From contig NZ_KB893329.1 of NCBI RefSeq assembly GCF_000374045.1, positions 1-64,000 of the forward strand: a stretch of 64,000 bases of DNA, written 5' to 3'. Below the pieces are notes generated by a model that saw nothing but the letters and a program-made list of their open reading frames with translations, was not told where the DNA came from and did not search any database. Positions 23,263 through 32,864 of the stretch are shown piece after piece (within the stretch, counting starts at the first letter, position 1; each line of letters starts with the position of its first letter). The translations under genes were made by a program, and so were the position numbers. The stretch is from Segetibacter koreensis DSM 18137 (GTDB lineage Bacteria > Bacteroidota > Bacteroidia > Chitinophagales > Chitinophagaceae).

Positions 23263-24042
23263 ATGAAAATACAGTTTTATAAATATGAAGGCACAGGTAA
23301 TGATTTCGTCATTTTAGATAATCGTGCTAATGAGTATAATCATTTAACGAAAGCGCAAGTGAAATTTATGTGTGACCGCCATTTTGGTATCGGTGCAGAC
23401 GGCCTGATGATGCTTAACGTTACTCCTGGTTATGATTTTGGAATGACGTACTATAACGCTGATGGTGGTGAAAGCAGCATGTGCGGCAACGGAGGCCGGT
23501 GCCTGGTAAAATTTGCTTACGATAGGGGTATACATTTAATGAACTATCGTTTTTTTGCTGTTGACGGACCACATGAAGCGTTTTTTGGTGAGCACGGTTG
23601 GGTGCAATTAAAGATGACGGATGTAGGTAAAATTGAGCCTTATAAGGGTGATTCTATCTTAGACACCGGCTCTCCGCATTATGTAAAAATAGTAAGCGAT
23701 GTTCGACATTTTAATGTATTTGAAGAAGGGAAAGATATCAGGTACAGCAAAGACTTTAGAGCGAAAGGTATCAATGTGAATTTTGCACAATCTGAAGATG
23801 AAGGTATTATTGTACGTACTTACGAAAGAGGCGTGGAAAATGAAACATTAAGTTGTGGCACAGGCGTAACCGCAGCGGCGTTGGTTTTGGCTCATAATGA
23901 ACAGGGATTTAATAGGGTAGAGGTGCAAACTCGCGGAGGTCGTCTTGCAGTTGAGTTTGAAAAGGAAGATAATAAGTACAACAATATATGGCTTTGCGGG
24001 CCTGCCACTTATGTTTTTAAAGGGGAGATAGAACTAAAATAA
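23263..24042 (+). CDS. dapF: Diaminopimelate epimerase
   Basis: The 259-residue enzyme converts LL- to meso-diaminopimelate in lysine and peptidoglycan synthesis. The two catalytic cysteines are C74 (ESSMCGNGGRCLVKF) and C198 (NETLSCGTGVTAAAL), each in its expected motif. The N-terminus FYKYEGTGNDFVILDN is also diagnostic. Length and motifs are complete. The start ATG at 23263 follows the previous stop by 5 bases, indicating co-transcription with the phosphorylase gene. Confidence 0.97.
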   Translation: MKIQFYKYEGTGNDFVILDNRANEYNHLTKAQVKFMCDRHFGIGADGLMMLNVTPGYDFGMTYYNADGGESSMCGNGGRCLVKFAYDRGIHLMNYRFFAVDGPHEAFFGEHGWVQLKMTDVGKIEPYKGDSILDTGSPHYVKIVSDVRHFNVFEEGKDIRYSKDFRAKGINVNFAQSEDEGIIVRTYERGVENETLSCGTGVTAAALVLAHNEQGFNRVEVQTRGGRLAVEFEKEDNKYNNIWLCGPATYVFKGEIELK

Positions 24043-24120
24043 ATTTTTGTAAATCTGAATATTTACTATTAAAAAATCAATAAGTATTTATTTGTATAAT
24101 ACTGTGTTTAACATTTCTAC

Positions 24121-25071
24121 ATGATACACTATTTTAAAAATATCAATAACCAGACTGTAGAAATAGATAAACCCGAAAGTGATGTATGGGTAAATCTTGT
24201 ACCTCCTTTTAAGGAAGAAGAATTTTTTGAACTTGGTGAAGAACTAGATATTCCGATAGAGTTTTTAAGAGATTCTCTTGATATTGATGAAAGACCACGT
24301 TTTGAACTGGAAGACAATGTAAAGTTTATTGTAATAAAGACACCTGCGGAAAACAATTCGTTTAACGATAGCGATGCATTTTACATAACCATTCCTATTT
24401 GTATTATATTAACGCACAATCACATTGTAACTGTCAATTCTTTTGACAATGGAGCTATCAAAAAATTTCTAAATACTTTCCAAAAGCGCCAGCCCGATAA
24501 AAGGAACCTGATGGTGTTGAAGATATTTGAAAAGGTCGTCACCAACTTTATGGATTACCTGAAAGAAGTAAACCAGCGAAGAAACATTTTGGAGCAAAAA
24601 CTGTATGATGCCAACAGGAATGAAGAATTGCTGGAATTGGTGCGCATACAAAAGAGCCTTGTATACTTTGTTACAGCTTTGCGAAGCAACGAACTGCTGA
24701 TGATGAAATTGGAAAGAACCAATTTCTTAAGTTTAAATGAGGATGAACGGGAAATCTTAAACGATATGATCGTTGATAACTCGCAAGCTCTTGAGATGGC
24801 AAATATTTATACCGATATTCTAACTTCTACTTTAGATGCTTTTGCCAGCATTATTGCTAATAATCAAAATGAGGTGCTAAAGCGTCTGACCACGCTTACA
24901 TTAATTTTAACTGTGCCTACTTTAATTGCAAGTATTTATGGCATGAATACACCTATTCCTTACAGAAATTCACCATATACTTTTTGGATTCCTGTAATCA
25001 TATCTTTCATAATATTACTGGTAGCAAGCTGGAATTATTATAACCGAATACGCAAAACAAAAGCAAAATAA
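24121..25071 (+). CDS. corA: CorA-family divalent metal transporter
   Basis: The 316-residue protein has a large cytoplasmic N-terminal domain, a long helix (about 130-250) and two C-terminal membrane helices. The GMN selectivity motif lies at residues 274-276 (SIYGMNTPIPY), after the first helix (LTLILTVPTLIASIYG). The second helix is FWIPVIISFIILLVASW, with a basic cytoplasmic end (RIRKTKAK). It forms pentamers and takes up Mg2+ or related ions. It is followed 6 bases later by the Nudix gene, so the two share a transcript. Confidence 0.93.
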   Translation: MIHYFKNINNQTVEIDKPESDVWVNLVPPFKEEEFFELGEELDIPIEFLRDSLDIDERPRFELEDNVKFIVIKTPAENNSFNDSDAFYITIPICIILTHNHIVTVNSFDNGAIKKFLNTFQKRQPDKRNLMVLKIFEKVVTNFMDYLKEVNQRRNILEQKLYDANRNEELLELVRIQKSLVYFVTALRSNELLMMKLERTNFLSLNEDEREILNDMIVDNSQALEMANIYTDILTSTLDAFASIIANNQNEVLKRLTTLTLILTVPTLIASIYGMNTPIPYRNSPYTFWIPVIISFIILLVASWNYYNRIRKTKAK

Positions 25072-25077
25072 ACAGGT

Positions 25078-25545
25078 ATGATAACTATTCGTGTTTATGG
25101 CATTTTAAGAGATAGCAAAAACAGGGTTTTGGTCAGCGATGAGTTTATTCGTGGCAGCTATTATACAAAATTTCCCGGAGGCGGACTGGAGCTTGGTGAA
25201 GGAACACGCGATTGTCTTAAACGGGAATTTAAAGAAGAGACAAATCTTGATGTAAGTATTGGGGAGCATATTTATACAACCGATTTTCACCAGATTTCTG
25301 CTTTTAACAATGCACAGCAAATTTTAAGTATCTACTATTTTGTTCATGCTGCCGAACCAATAAATCTCGATACAAAAACTACTTTATTCGATTTTTCGCC
25401 TCAACAGGTTGCAGATCCACAGGGAACTGCGGAAGTATTCAGATGGGTAGAATGGAACGATCTGACTGAAGAAACCGTTTCCCTTCCTATTGATAAAATT
25501 ACCGTTAAGCTTTTAAAGGAAAAAGAACGGTTTAAAATTTTCTGA
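25078..25545 (+). CDS. Nudix hydrolase
   Basis: The 155-residue protein is a Nudix-fold pyrophosphohydrolase. The Nudix box covers residues 35-57 (GGLELGEGTRDCLKREFKEE, then TNL), with the metal-binding REFKEE core intact. The glycine near the end of the box is replaced by asparagine, which is tolerated in many members. Such enzymes hydrolyse nucleoside diphosphates linked to another moiety; the substrate is unknown. It is probably translated from the corA transcript. Confidence 0.9.
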   Translation: MITIRVYGILRDSKNRVLVSDEFIRGSYYTKFPGGGLELGEGTRDCLKREFKEETNLDVSIGEHIYTTDFHQISAFNNAQQILSIYYFVHAAEPINLDTKTTLFDFSPQQVADPQGTAEVFRWVEWNDLTEETVSLPIDKITVKLLKEKERFKIF

Positions 25546-25558
25546 TTGTAAAAGAAGT

Positions 25559-25711
25559 TTAAAATATTTCCTGGTAATAGCATTCGTTTTCATCCATATC
25601 GTTGTTGTGCGTTTTATAATTATCAAGGCACGCTTTGAAGGTATAAAGATCTAGGTTTGGTGCAAACGCACTAATGGTTAATGCTGAAAAGAATAAAGTA
25701 TTAATTCTAAT
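25559..25711 (-). pseudogene. Small secreted-peptide frame lacking a normal start codon
   Basis: A 50-codon minus-strand frame reads IRINTLFFSALTISAFAPNL, then a hydrophilic part with DLYTFKACLDNYKTHNNDMD and ENECYYQEIF. It looks like a signal peptide with an A-F-A cleavage site plus a short mature peptide with two cysteines. The first possible codon is ATT, directly preceded by stop codons (TGA TAA), and no ATG, GTG or TTG precedes the signal part. It is either a decayed small gene or uses a very rare ATT start. It overlaps no other gene. Confidence 0.35.
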
Positions 25712-25727
25712 TTATCATAAATAAACT

Positions 25728-27185
25728 ATGGCTGTATTAGAGGCAAAGGCATTATCAGTAAAACAAAATGGAATAGCTGTTCTTAATCAAATTTCTTTTA
25801 CAATTGAACAAGGAGAGCAATGGGCAGTCATAGGTCCTTCAGGAAGTGGGAAAACCACTTTACTACACGCTCTGGTTGGTAAGCAATTTTTTGGCGGCCA
25901 TTTAGCCATTCATGATAATAATCCTTCATTATCAAAAAAAGTCGTTTTAGTTGAGCAACAACATCATTTTAAAAATTTGTCCAACACCAGCAATTTCTAT
26001 TACCAGCAACGTTTTAATTCAAGCGACTCCGAAGATGCAATTACGGTGGAAGAAGATTTGCAACGCGCGATTCCGAAAAATGCTGTGGCAAAAAATGAAC
26101 TTCCCTGGCTAGTGGAATTATTTGATGTAAAAAAGTTGTATGCAGAAAGTTTAATCAAGTTATCTAATGGAGAAAATAAAAGACTTCAGATAATAAAAGC
26201 CTTATTGTTACAGCCCGCCTTTTTATTGTTAGATAATCCTTTTACCGGCCTCGACGTAAAAAGCAGGCAAACGCTGGAAAAAGTTTTAGACGAGGTTGCA
26301 AAAAAAGGAGTTCACATAATAATGGTAACTGCGCCATCTCACCTGCCATTTTTTATAACGAATGTCATGTCTCTATCAGAAAACGGTTCATATTCTGTTT
26401 CCTCCGTTAAGGCTTCTGACTGGAATGACGCGCACGTAAAGTCTGAACCAACATTTTCTTTTGATAAAGAATTGTTACACGAGCTGACAACAAACAATCC
26501 GCAAGCTCCATTTACATATGCCGTAAGAATGAAAAATGTAACTATAAAATATGATCATACTATTTTAGATAGCATAAATTGGGAAGTACAAAACGGAGAA
26601 AAATGGTCATTATCAGGTCCAAATGGTTCTGGAAAATCTACTTTGCTCAGTCTTGTAAATGCAGACAATCCCCAGGCTTATGCCAACGAAATTTATTTGT
26701 TCGACAGAAAGCGCGGTACCGGTGAAAGCATTTGGGACATTAAGAAAAAGACGGGGTTTGTTTCACCAGAACTTCATGTGTATTTCGAAAAAGGAACAAA
26801 CTGTTTTGATGTAGTAGCTTCAGGATTATTTGATACAATTGGATTGTTTAGAAAAATGAATGAACAACAAAAGTTACTCATAAGCAAGTGGATGCGTTTA
26901 CTGAAAATTGAAAACGTTGCTCTAAAACCTTTATTTCAATTGTCAAATAGCCAACAACGCTTAGTCTTACTGGCCCGTGCCCTTGTGAAAAACCCTCCCT
27001 TGCTTATTCTGGACGAACCCTGCCAGGGGCTGGATGAAACGCAAACAACATTGTTTAAAGCCATTATAAATGAGATATGCACTACAGCAAATAAAACGCT
27101 CATTTATGTTTCACACTACACTCATGAAATACCTGATTGTGTAACCCGTTTTATCAGGCTGGAAAACGGGAAAAGGGTGCAATAA
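25728..27185 (+). CDS. Twin-ATPase ABC protein (ModF-like)
   Basis: The 485-residue protein has two fused ABC ATPase domains. Domain 1 has Walker A GPSGSGKT (36-43), the signature LIKLSNGENKR and a Walker B ending LLLDNPFTGLD. Domain 2 has Walker A GPNGSGKST, a poorly conserved signature FQLSNSQQRLVLLARAL and Walker B LLILDEPCQGLD. In domain 1 the catalytic glutamate after the Walker B aspartate is asparagine, so that site is probably inactive, while domain 2 keeps DEP. The layout is like ModF of the molybdate locus, but no permease or molybdate gene is nearby, so its transport partner and role are unknown. Confidence 0.85.
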   Translation: MAVLEAKALSVKQNGIAVLNQISFTIEQGEQWAVIGPSGSGKTTLLHALVGKQFFGGHLAIHDNNPSLSKKVVLVEQQHHFKNLSNTSNFYYQQRFNSSDSEDAITVEEDLQRAIPKNAVAKNELPWLVELFDVKKLYAESLIKLSNGENKRLQIIKALLLQPAFLLLDNPFTGLDVKSRQTLEKVLDEVAKKGVHIIMVTAPSHLPFFITNVMSLSENGSYSVSSVKASDWNDAHVKSEPTFSFDKELLHELTTNNPQAPFTYAVRMKNVTIKYDHTILDSINWEVQNGEKWSLSGPNGSGKSTLLSLVNADNPQAYANEIYLFDRKRGTGESIWDIKKKTGFVSPELHVYFEKGTNCFDVVASGLFDTIGLFRKMNEQQKLLISKWMRLLKIENVALKPLFQLSNSQQRLVLLARALVKNPPLLILDEPCQGLDETQTTLFKAIINEICTTANKTLIYVSHYTHEIPDCVTRFIRLENGKRVQ

Positions 27186-27264
27186 AGCTATACTCATTCC
27201 AACCAGGGTTATTGATCATAAAACCAATATTTCAGTAGTTTATATCGCAGCTTTAACCATCAGA

Positions 27265-29010
27265 TTACTGGGTTACTTTATTTAATAAATTATTATAATT
27301 TTTATAATAATCATCAACTTTCAACCTTGCTTCATTTAAATAAACAATGTTAAGCTGTTTCATTTTTTTATAAAAGTCATCTAAGAGCTTACCGTCCGCC
27401 TCTTTATTAATAAAGTTAATTCTACCTGTCCCCATCATAGTTTTATTAATTTCAAGTTCAGCATACAAAACGGGCAAGTATTCTTTCATTACGCGGTCAT
27501 GGTAAACAGTTCCGGCAGTTGCATTCATTGCATCCTCGAAAATCCGTTTATATACACTAATGTTGTCAGGAGATAAATAAGCATACATAGCATCTGTAGG
27601 TGTACCACCGCTTCTTAATCCAACATGTTTTATTGATGCATTTCTTTCCAGAAGGTCAATATATTGACTTACATATTTTCCGCCATTTTTTCCATAATAC
27701 CCGTCAATAAACTCATTCATAGTTTGTTTAATGTCAACATCTTTATTCCACATCAGTCGGCTTGCCATATAACATCTTAATTCTGAAAATTCTCCTTCCA
27801 TATGACCTACACCTTCCAGAAACAAGTCTGTTACATCTCTGGTAGCAAAATATTGCACGTTGGATTGCATAGTATAAAAGTTGGGAAAAGGACTAAGTGA
27901 ATTAACGAATTGAACTATGTAATCCCAAATAAACAAGTTTGAGGTAATTGCTGCCCAGTTTTTAAAGTTTTGATTAAACCCGTTGTTGGTCTGTTCTTTA
28001 AGAGGAATTCTCCTTTCATCATAAGTAGTACATAACATAATGAGCACATTAGATAAAGGTTTCAATGTTTTGGGAGGGTTTTCTGACTTTCTATATGCCA
28101 GTGTTGAAATAGTTTTGTCAGGAAAATGTTTAGCAACATTATTTACAAAAGTTAAAATACTTCCCTGGTAACTTCCCTGTTCAGCATTCAATCTTTTACA
28201 GTTATCACATTCGCAAAAATGTTCATTATCATTCTGACTGACACTCCAATATTTGACATTTGGTTTTGCCTTCATTAAATTTTGAAGATTTTGGATAACC
28301 AGGTTTAAAACATCTGGATTTGTTAAGCAAAGCTGGGCAGGATTGCGCTTTCCATTGACCAAAGCAAAATATTCAGGATGACTTTGAAAATATTTGTCTT
28401 TTGGCACCAGCACTTCAAAGGAATGTACCCACAGTCCCCAATTTTCCTCATAGTAATTCGTCTTGTGAAAATCGCAGTAGTTATTGTTAAAAGCATCAGG
28501 AAAAAAAGTCATTCGATATTGAAAACTGGGAACTTCTTTTCTGCTCAAAGATGATGGCAAAGTGACACTGCTGGCGTGAGGAATATAAACTGCCGTTGAA
28601 GTATACATGCGACATCCTAAATAATCTTCAAGAAGCGTGTACACACTATATAAAACCCCCTTTCTGCTTCCTCCGGTCAAAATAAGAGAATTGTTTACTT
28701 TTCGAATTATAAAACCATCGCCTCCTAATCCACTAATGTCGCTTTGGGATATAAATTTATTTCGCCCGATGATGATCTGGTAAGATGATGTGGAAGCACT
28801 TTGTTGAAGAATAGGTAGTTTGAAATTTGAAATTTTTTGAATGTAATCCTGTAAAACAGAGGCGGATTGCTTTTCAATGTCATTAGCATCAGCAGGAAGT
28901 ATAATCTGATAATTACTTGTACCATTATTTACTAATACAAGTTCTTTTTGTGCAAAAACCTTACTGCCGAAGAGAACAATAATTAGGAGGTAAATTGATT
29001 TCTTTAACAT
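27265..29010 (-). CDS. Secreted DUF4838 protein (glycosidase-like)
   Basis: The 581-residue protein has a signal peptide (KKSIYLLIIVLFGSKVFA). An N-terminal alpha-glucuronidase-like domain (QIILPADANDIEKQSASVLQ, then GRNKFISQSD and VLYSVYTLLEDYLGCRMYTS) is followed by a DUF4838 barrel (AQLCLTNPDVLNLVIQNLQN, YWSVSQNDNEHFCECDNCKR). DUF4838 proteins occur widely in Bacteroidota polysaccharide-utilisation regions and are thought to act on sugars, but no activity is assigned. The cysteine cluster FCECDNC could bind metal or form disulfides. It is a single gene, convergent with the ABC gene. Confidence 0.85.
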   Translation of the reverse strand: MLKKSIYLLIIVLFGSKVFAQKELVLVNNGTSNYQIILPADANDIEKQSASVLQDYIQKISNFKLPILQQSASTSSYQIIIGRNKFISQSDISGLGGDGFIIRKVNNSLILTGGSRKGVLYSVYTLLEDYLGCRMYTSTAVYIPHASSVTLPSSLSRKEVPSFQYRMTFFPDAFNNNYCDFHKTNYYEENWGLWVHSFEVLVPKDKYFQSHPEYFALVNGKRNPAQLCLTNPDVLNLVIQNLQNLMKAKPNVKYWSVSQNDNEHFCECDNCKRLNAEQGSYQGSILTFVNNVAKHFPDKTISTLAYRKSENPPKTLKPLSNVLIMLCTTYDERRIPLKEQTNNGFNQNFKNWAAITSNLFIWDYIVQFVNSLSPFPNFYTMQSNVQYFATRDVTDLFLEGVGHMEGEFSELRCYMASRLMWNKDVDIKQTMNEFIDGYYGKNGGKYVSQYIDLLERNASIKHVGLRSGGTPTDAMYAYLSPDNISVYKRIFEDAMNATAGTVYHDRVMKEYLPVLYAELEINKTMMGTGRINFINKEADGKLLDDFYKKMKQLNIVYLNEARLKVDDYYKNYNNLLNKVTQ

Positions 29011-29174
29011 AATAAATCAAGGTAAAACAAATTTGATTTTCATATTTGTTAATTTATTTTGTTTGCCAGAACCAAATTTTTGCAACAGAAATACCTTCTC
29101 TATATAAAATATTGATAGAGAAAAAGATGTCTTAAAAAAATGATGTATTTACCCGTTCGGTACTCTTTTGTATT

Positions 29175-29951
29175 TTACTCGTTTTTCATAGCTGACAACT
29201 TCATTTGCTTAGCAGTTTCAGCCCCTACATAATGTTCAATTCTTGTCTCGACAAAATAAATAACCGGGGTAAGTATAACAGCGATTAAAAATTTATAACT
29301 GTAGCCAAGCAGGGAAATAGAAAGTACGGTAGACCAACTCCATCCTTTTCCTATTTTAAAAGCAATAAACACTACTATAAAGCTATCTACAAGTTGCGAA
29401 ACAACGGTTGAACCTGTTGCCCTTAGCCATACTTTTTCTTCCCCGGTAATTTTCTTTATCTTATGAAAAATGGTCACATCTACCAATTGGCTTACCAAAA
29501 ACGCAATAATGCTTGCCACGATTATCCACATTCCCTGGCCGAAAATAGATGTAAATGCATCATTCATATTCGGTATATGATTTTCTGAACCACTACCTAT
29601 CCAAAAATCAGCAGGTGGAAAATTGATGGCCATATAAAAAATAAAAAAAGCATAAGAAATTAATGCAACAGCTATATAAGAAATTTTTTTCACAGCTTTT
29701 GGCCCGTAATACTCATTTACGATATCAGTAATTATAAACTCCAATGGCCACAGTAAAACACCGCAAGAAAGATTAAAAGACAGGTTCGGCTCTCCAAACA
29801 GTGTTATATTAGCAGGTTCCAATCCTAACAGCTTTTCAAGAGAAAAGATTTTTCCCCCGATACATTCAGCAATGAGGGCATTGGCCACAAAGAAAGCAGT
29901 AATGCCTACAAATAGTTTTGTTGATTTGTCTTTTACAATGTTGTGGATCAT
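29175..29951 (-). CDS. Queuosine precursor transporter (YhhQ/VUT family)
   Basis: The 258-residue inner-membrane protein has about six hydrophobic segments. Family motifs include LLWPLEFIITDIVNEYYGPK and SQLVDVTIFHKIKKITGEEK, then WLRATGSTVVSQLVDSFIVV, which are hallmarks of the YhhQ/VUT (COG1738) family that imports queuine or preQ0/preQ1 for tRNA modification. Its start is one base away from the stop of the small membrane protein upstream, so the two are co-translated. No queuosine riboswitch was recognised upstream. Confidence 0.92.
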   Translation of the reverse strand: MIHNIVKDKSTKLFVGITAFFVANALIAECIGGKIFSLEKLLGLEPANITLFGEPNLSFNLSCGVLLWPLEFIITDIVNEYYGPKAVKKISYIAVALISYAFFIFYMAINFPPADFWIGSGSENHIPNMNDAFTSIFGQGMWIIVASIIAFLVSQLVDVTIFHKIKKITGEEKVWLRATGSTVVSQLVDSFIVVFIAFKIGKGWSWSTVLSISLLGYSYKFLIAVILTPVIYFVETRIEHYVGAETAKQMKLSAMKNE

Positions 29952-29952
29952 G

Positions 29953-30231
29953 TTATTTTATAAGCAAATAGTAAAAAATTTGAAATAGCAGCCAAAAAAT
30001 ATTAAAAGCTATTAGCAACAGTGGCAATCCTGTTTCTTTTTTCCTGATAAATATTGTTACAAAAAAGGCAAAAATAATGTTTAAAAAAAATGACATTATC
30101 CAACCGGCAATGATAATTAATTCGGTAAATGGCTGAGTAACAGTAAAATGAGTATGCCGTAATAATAAACACAAAATAAAGAACAGGTTACAAATGAATG
30201 CGACCCTTCCCACAAATAAAAGCCTCCCCAT
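29953..30231 (-). CDS. Small three-helix membrane protein
   Basis: The 92-residue protein is almost entirely hydrophobic, with three predicted helices (VAFICNLFFILCLLL, ELIIIAGWIMSFFLNIIFAF and LPLLLIAFNIFWLLFQIFYY). It ends one base before the queuosine-transporter start and begins 53 bases from the divergent YfhO-family gene. I do not recognise a family. Its tight coupling hints at a role linked to the transporter, but the spacing may simply reflect a compact genome. Confidence 0.7.
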   Translation of the reverse strand: MGRLLFVGRVAFICNLFFILCLLLRHTHFTVTQPFTELIIIAGWIMSFFLNIIFAFFVTIFIRKKETGLPLLLIAFNIFWLLFQIFYYLLIK

Positions 30232-30284
30232 GAAATAATTTCGTGTAAAATAGTATTATTTTGCCATCTGCTTAAAATAACAAC

Positions 30285-32774
30285 ATGAAGAATTTTGACT
30301 GGAAGAAATTGTTGCCGCATGTATTTGCAATTGGAATTTTTTTAATTGTAGCACTTATTTATTGTAGGCCTGCACTGGAAGGAAAAGTTCTTCAGCAAAG
30401 CGATGTGGTACACTGGAGAGGTATGGCACAAAATGCTTTTGAATATAAGGAAACACATGGACATTTTCCATTGTGGAATACGCATTTGTTTAGCGGAATG
30501 CCTAATTACCAGGTAGCAATGGAGAGTAAAAGTTATTTAATTGATTTTAATAAAATACTTTCTCTCGGTTTGCCAAAACCTGTGAACTTTTTTTTTCTTG
30601 CATGTCTTTGTTTTTATATTTTATGCATGGCTCTTGAGGCCAATGTCATGATTGCAGTTTTGGGAAGTCTTGCTTACGCTTACTGCACCTACGACCCTAT
30701 AATTATATCAGTAGGTCACGATACTAAAATGATGTCTATTGCTTATATGCCTGCATTATTAGCCGGCCTGCTTTTATTGTATAAGAAAAAATACGTTATT
30801 GGTTTAACTGCTACCGCTCTTTTTGCTTCCATTGAAATTGGAGCAAATCATCCGCAAATCAATTACTACTTTATTATTATTGCCGGCTTTATGACAATAG
30901 GGTTTGTTGTGAAATGGATAAAGGAAAAACGGTGGAAACATATGTTTACTGCGCTAAGCCTTGCAATGTTGGCGGGGCTGATTGGTGTAGGTAATTCAGC
31001 CCTGGCACTCCTTACAACTTCTGAATATGCCAAATATACCATGCGGGGCGGTAAAACACTTGAAAGTTCTGGCACTGAGCTGAAGCAGGTAAAAACGACA
31101 GGTTTAGACGTCGATTATGCCCTTTCTTACAGTATTGCTAAAAGTGAGTTTCTTACTTTCTTAATGCCAAATGCCTTTGGTAGCAGTAGTTCAGAATCCT
31201 TCGACGAAAATTCTAAAGTCGTTTCGGCATTGACTGAAAAAAATGTTCCTGAAAACAATGCAATACAAATAGCTTCACAATTGCCCAAATACTGGGGAGG
31301 TATTGTTCCCAGCACATCGGGACCTGTCTATTTCGGAGCTATTATATGTATATTGTTTATCATCGGGCTTGTTATGGTAAAGGAAGAACATAGATGGTGG
31401 ATATTAGGCGCCACAATTTTCTCCCTTATGATGGCATGGGGAAGTTATTTCCTGGGCTTTAATGAATTCTTATTAAAGTATTTGCCTTTGTATAACAAAT
31501 TTCGGGCTCCTTCCATGGCTTTGGTTATTCCTCAACTTCTCTTTCCACTTATGGCGGTATTGTGCCTTCAGCAAATATTTTTCTCACATTCTGCAAAGAA
31601 GGATTTGCAGGAAAATTTTAAAAAAATACTTTATGTTGTTGGGGGCGTTTTTGGCGTTTTAGTGTTGATGTATTTGTTTAATGATTACAGCAGTGCAAAT
31701 GACCAACAAATCATAAAAAGTTTTGCAGGGCAAACAGGAAATGATGAATTGGGTCGGTCTGTAATAAAAGGTATGATAGAAGAAAGAAAGTCAATGTTTG
31801 GGGGAGGAATATTTAGAGCTCTCATTTTTGCCGGAGTAACTTTAGGCGCACTTTTTCTTTATTTAAAAGGTATTTTAAGACCTGCCGTAATTATAACAGC
31901 TTTTATACTCATAAACACTATTGACCTTTTTGCAATAGATACCAAATATTTAAATAGTGATAACTACGTGGATGCTGATACGTACCAAACCGGAAATTTC
32001 AGCCCTACAGCAGCAGATATAGAAATATTAAAAGATAAAGATCCGCATTATAGGGTATACAATTTATCAGGCGACCGGTTCCAGGAGTCTTTGACAGCAT
32101 ATTATCACCGTTGTGTAGGAGGGTACCATCCAGCCAAATTAAGAATTTACCAGGACCTAATTGAAAATCAGCTGTCTAAAAACAATATGAGTGTTTTAAA
32201 CATGCTTGATACTCGTTATTTTATGATCCCGAGCCAGCAACAACCTAACCAGTATACGGTTCAGAAAAACGACAGTGCTATGGGGGCGAGCTGGTTTGTA
32301 AAAGAAGTAAAATTTGTAAACGGTCCTGTAGAAGAAATTAAAGCGCTGGATAACTTTGATCCCGCAAAGACAGCTTTTGTTGATAATTCCTTCAAATCGG
32401 TTGTAAGCCCGGTTGCAGCAGCAGATTCATCTGCTAAAATAACTTTAGTCAGTTACGATAATGATCACATAAAATATTCAACAAGCTCAAAAAGTAATCA
32501 ATTTGCAGTCTTCAGCGAGGTGTATTACCCCGCAGGTTGGAATGCTTACATTGACGGGAAAAAGACAGATTATTGTAAAACCAATTATGTCTTGAGAGGC
32601 TTATCTGTTCCTGCCGGTAATCACTCTGTCGAATTTAGATTTGAGCCGTCATCTTATTATACGGGTCAAACTATTATGTACATCGCAAATGGATTATTAT
32701 GGCTGGCCATTTTTGCGTCATTACTATATGGGTGGAGTAATATGAGAAAAAAAGAGACTAGAAACTTAAAATAA
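30285..32774 (+). CDS. YfhO-family integral membrane protein
   Basis: The 829-residue protein has a dozen or so transmembrane helices and two extracytoplasmic parts. The first loop has the family motif QQSDVVHWRGMAQNAFEY and FPLWNTHLFSGMPNYQVAME. The C-terminal soluble domain (YYPAGWNAYIDGKKTDY, RGLSVPAGNHSVEFRFEPSS) is a beta-rich module before the last helix. YfhO proteins resemble GT-C glycosyltransferases and are thought to modify envelope polymers such as teichoic acids or lipoproteins with sugars; the activity in Bacteroidota is not known. It is intact, with a strong terminator right after it. Confidence 0.88.
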   Translation: MKNFDWKKLLPHVFAIGIFLIVALIYCRPALEGKVLQQSDVVHWRGMAQNAFEYKETHGHFPLWNTHLFSGMPNYQVAMESKSYLIDFNKILSLGLPKPVNFFFLACLCFYILCMALEANVMIAVLGSLAYAYCTYDPIIISVGHDTKMMSIAYMPALLAGLLLLYKKKYVIGLTATALFASIEIGANHPQINYYFIIIAGFMTIGFVVKWIKEKRWKHMFTALSLAMLAGLIGVGNSALALLTTSEYAKYTMRGGKTLESSGTELKQVKTTGLDVDYALSYSIAKSEFLTFLMPNAFGSSSSESFDENSKVVSALTEKNVPENNAIQIASQLPKYWGGIVPSTSGPVYFGAIICILFIIGLVMVKEEHRWWILGATIFSLMMAWGSYFLGFNEFLLKYLPLYNKFRAPSMALVIPQLLFPLMAVLCLQQIFFSHSAKKDLQENFKKILYVVGGVFGVLVLMYLFNDYSSANDQQIIKSFAGQTGNDELGRSVIKGMIEERKSMFGGGIFRALIFAGVTLGALFLYLKGILRPAVIITAFILINTIDLFAIDTKYLNSDNYVDADTYQTGNFSPTAADIEILKDKDPHYRVYNLSGDRFQESLTAYYHRCVGGYHPAKLRIYQDLIENQLSKNNMSVLNMLDTRYFMIPSQQQPNQYTVQKNDSAMGASWFVKEVKFVNGPVEEIKALDNFDPAKTAFVDNSFKSVVSPVAAADSSAKITLVSYDNDHIKYSTSSKSNQFAVFSEVYYPAGWNAYIDGKKTDYCKTNYVLRGLSVPAGNHSVEFRFEPSSYYTGQTIMYIANGLLWLAIFASLLYGWSNMRKKETRNLK

Positions 32775-32804
32775 AGTTCGAGGAAAGTGTGGTAGAACAA
32801 TAAC

Positions 32805-32838
32805 AACAGGAGGCGGTTTAAATCTGCCTCCTGTTTAG
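32805..32838 (+). terminator. Intrinsic terminator between the YfhO gene and the PKD lipoprotein gene
   Basis: A perfect 10-base-pair stem (aacaggaggc at 32805-32814 and gcctcctgtt at 32826-32835) with an 11-base loop lies 30 bases after the YfhO-family stop and is followed by only a short T run. It sits between two converging genes and probably ends both transcripts. Confidence 0.7.
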
Positions 32839-32864
32839 TAAATGTATGATAACCAATTCGATTT

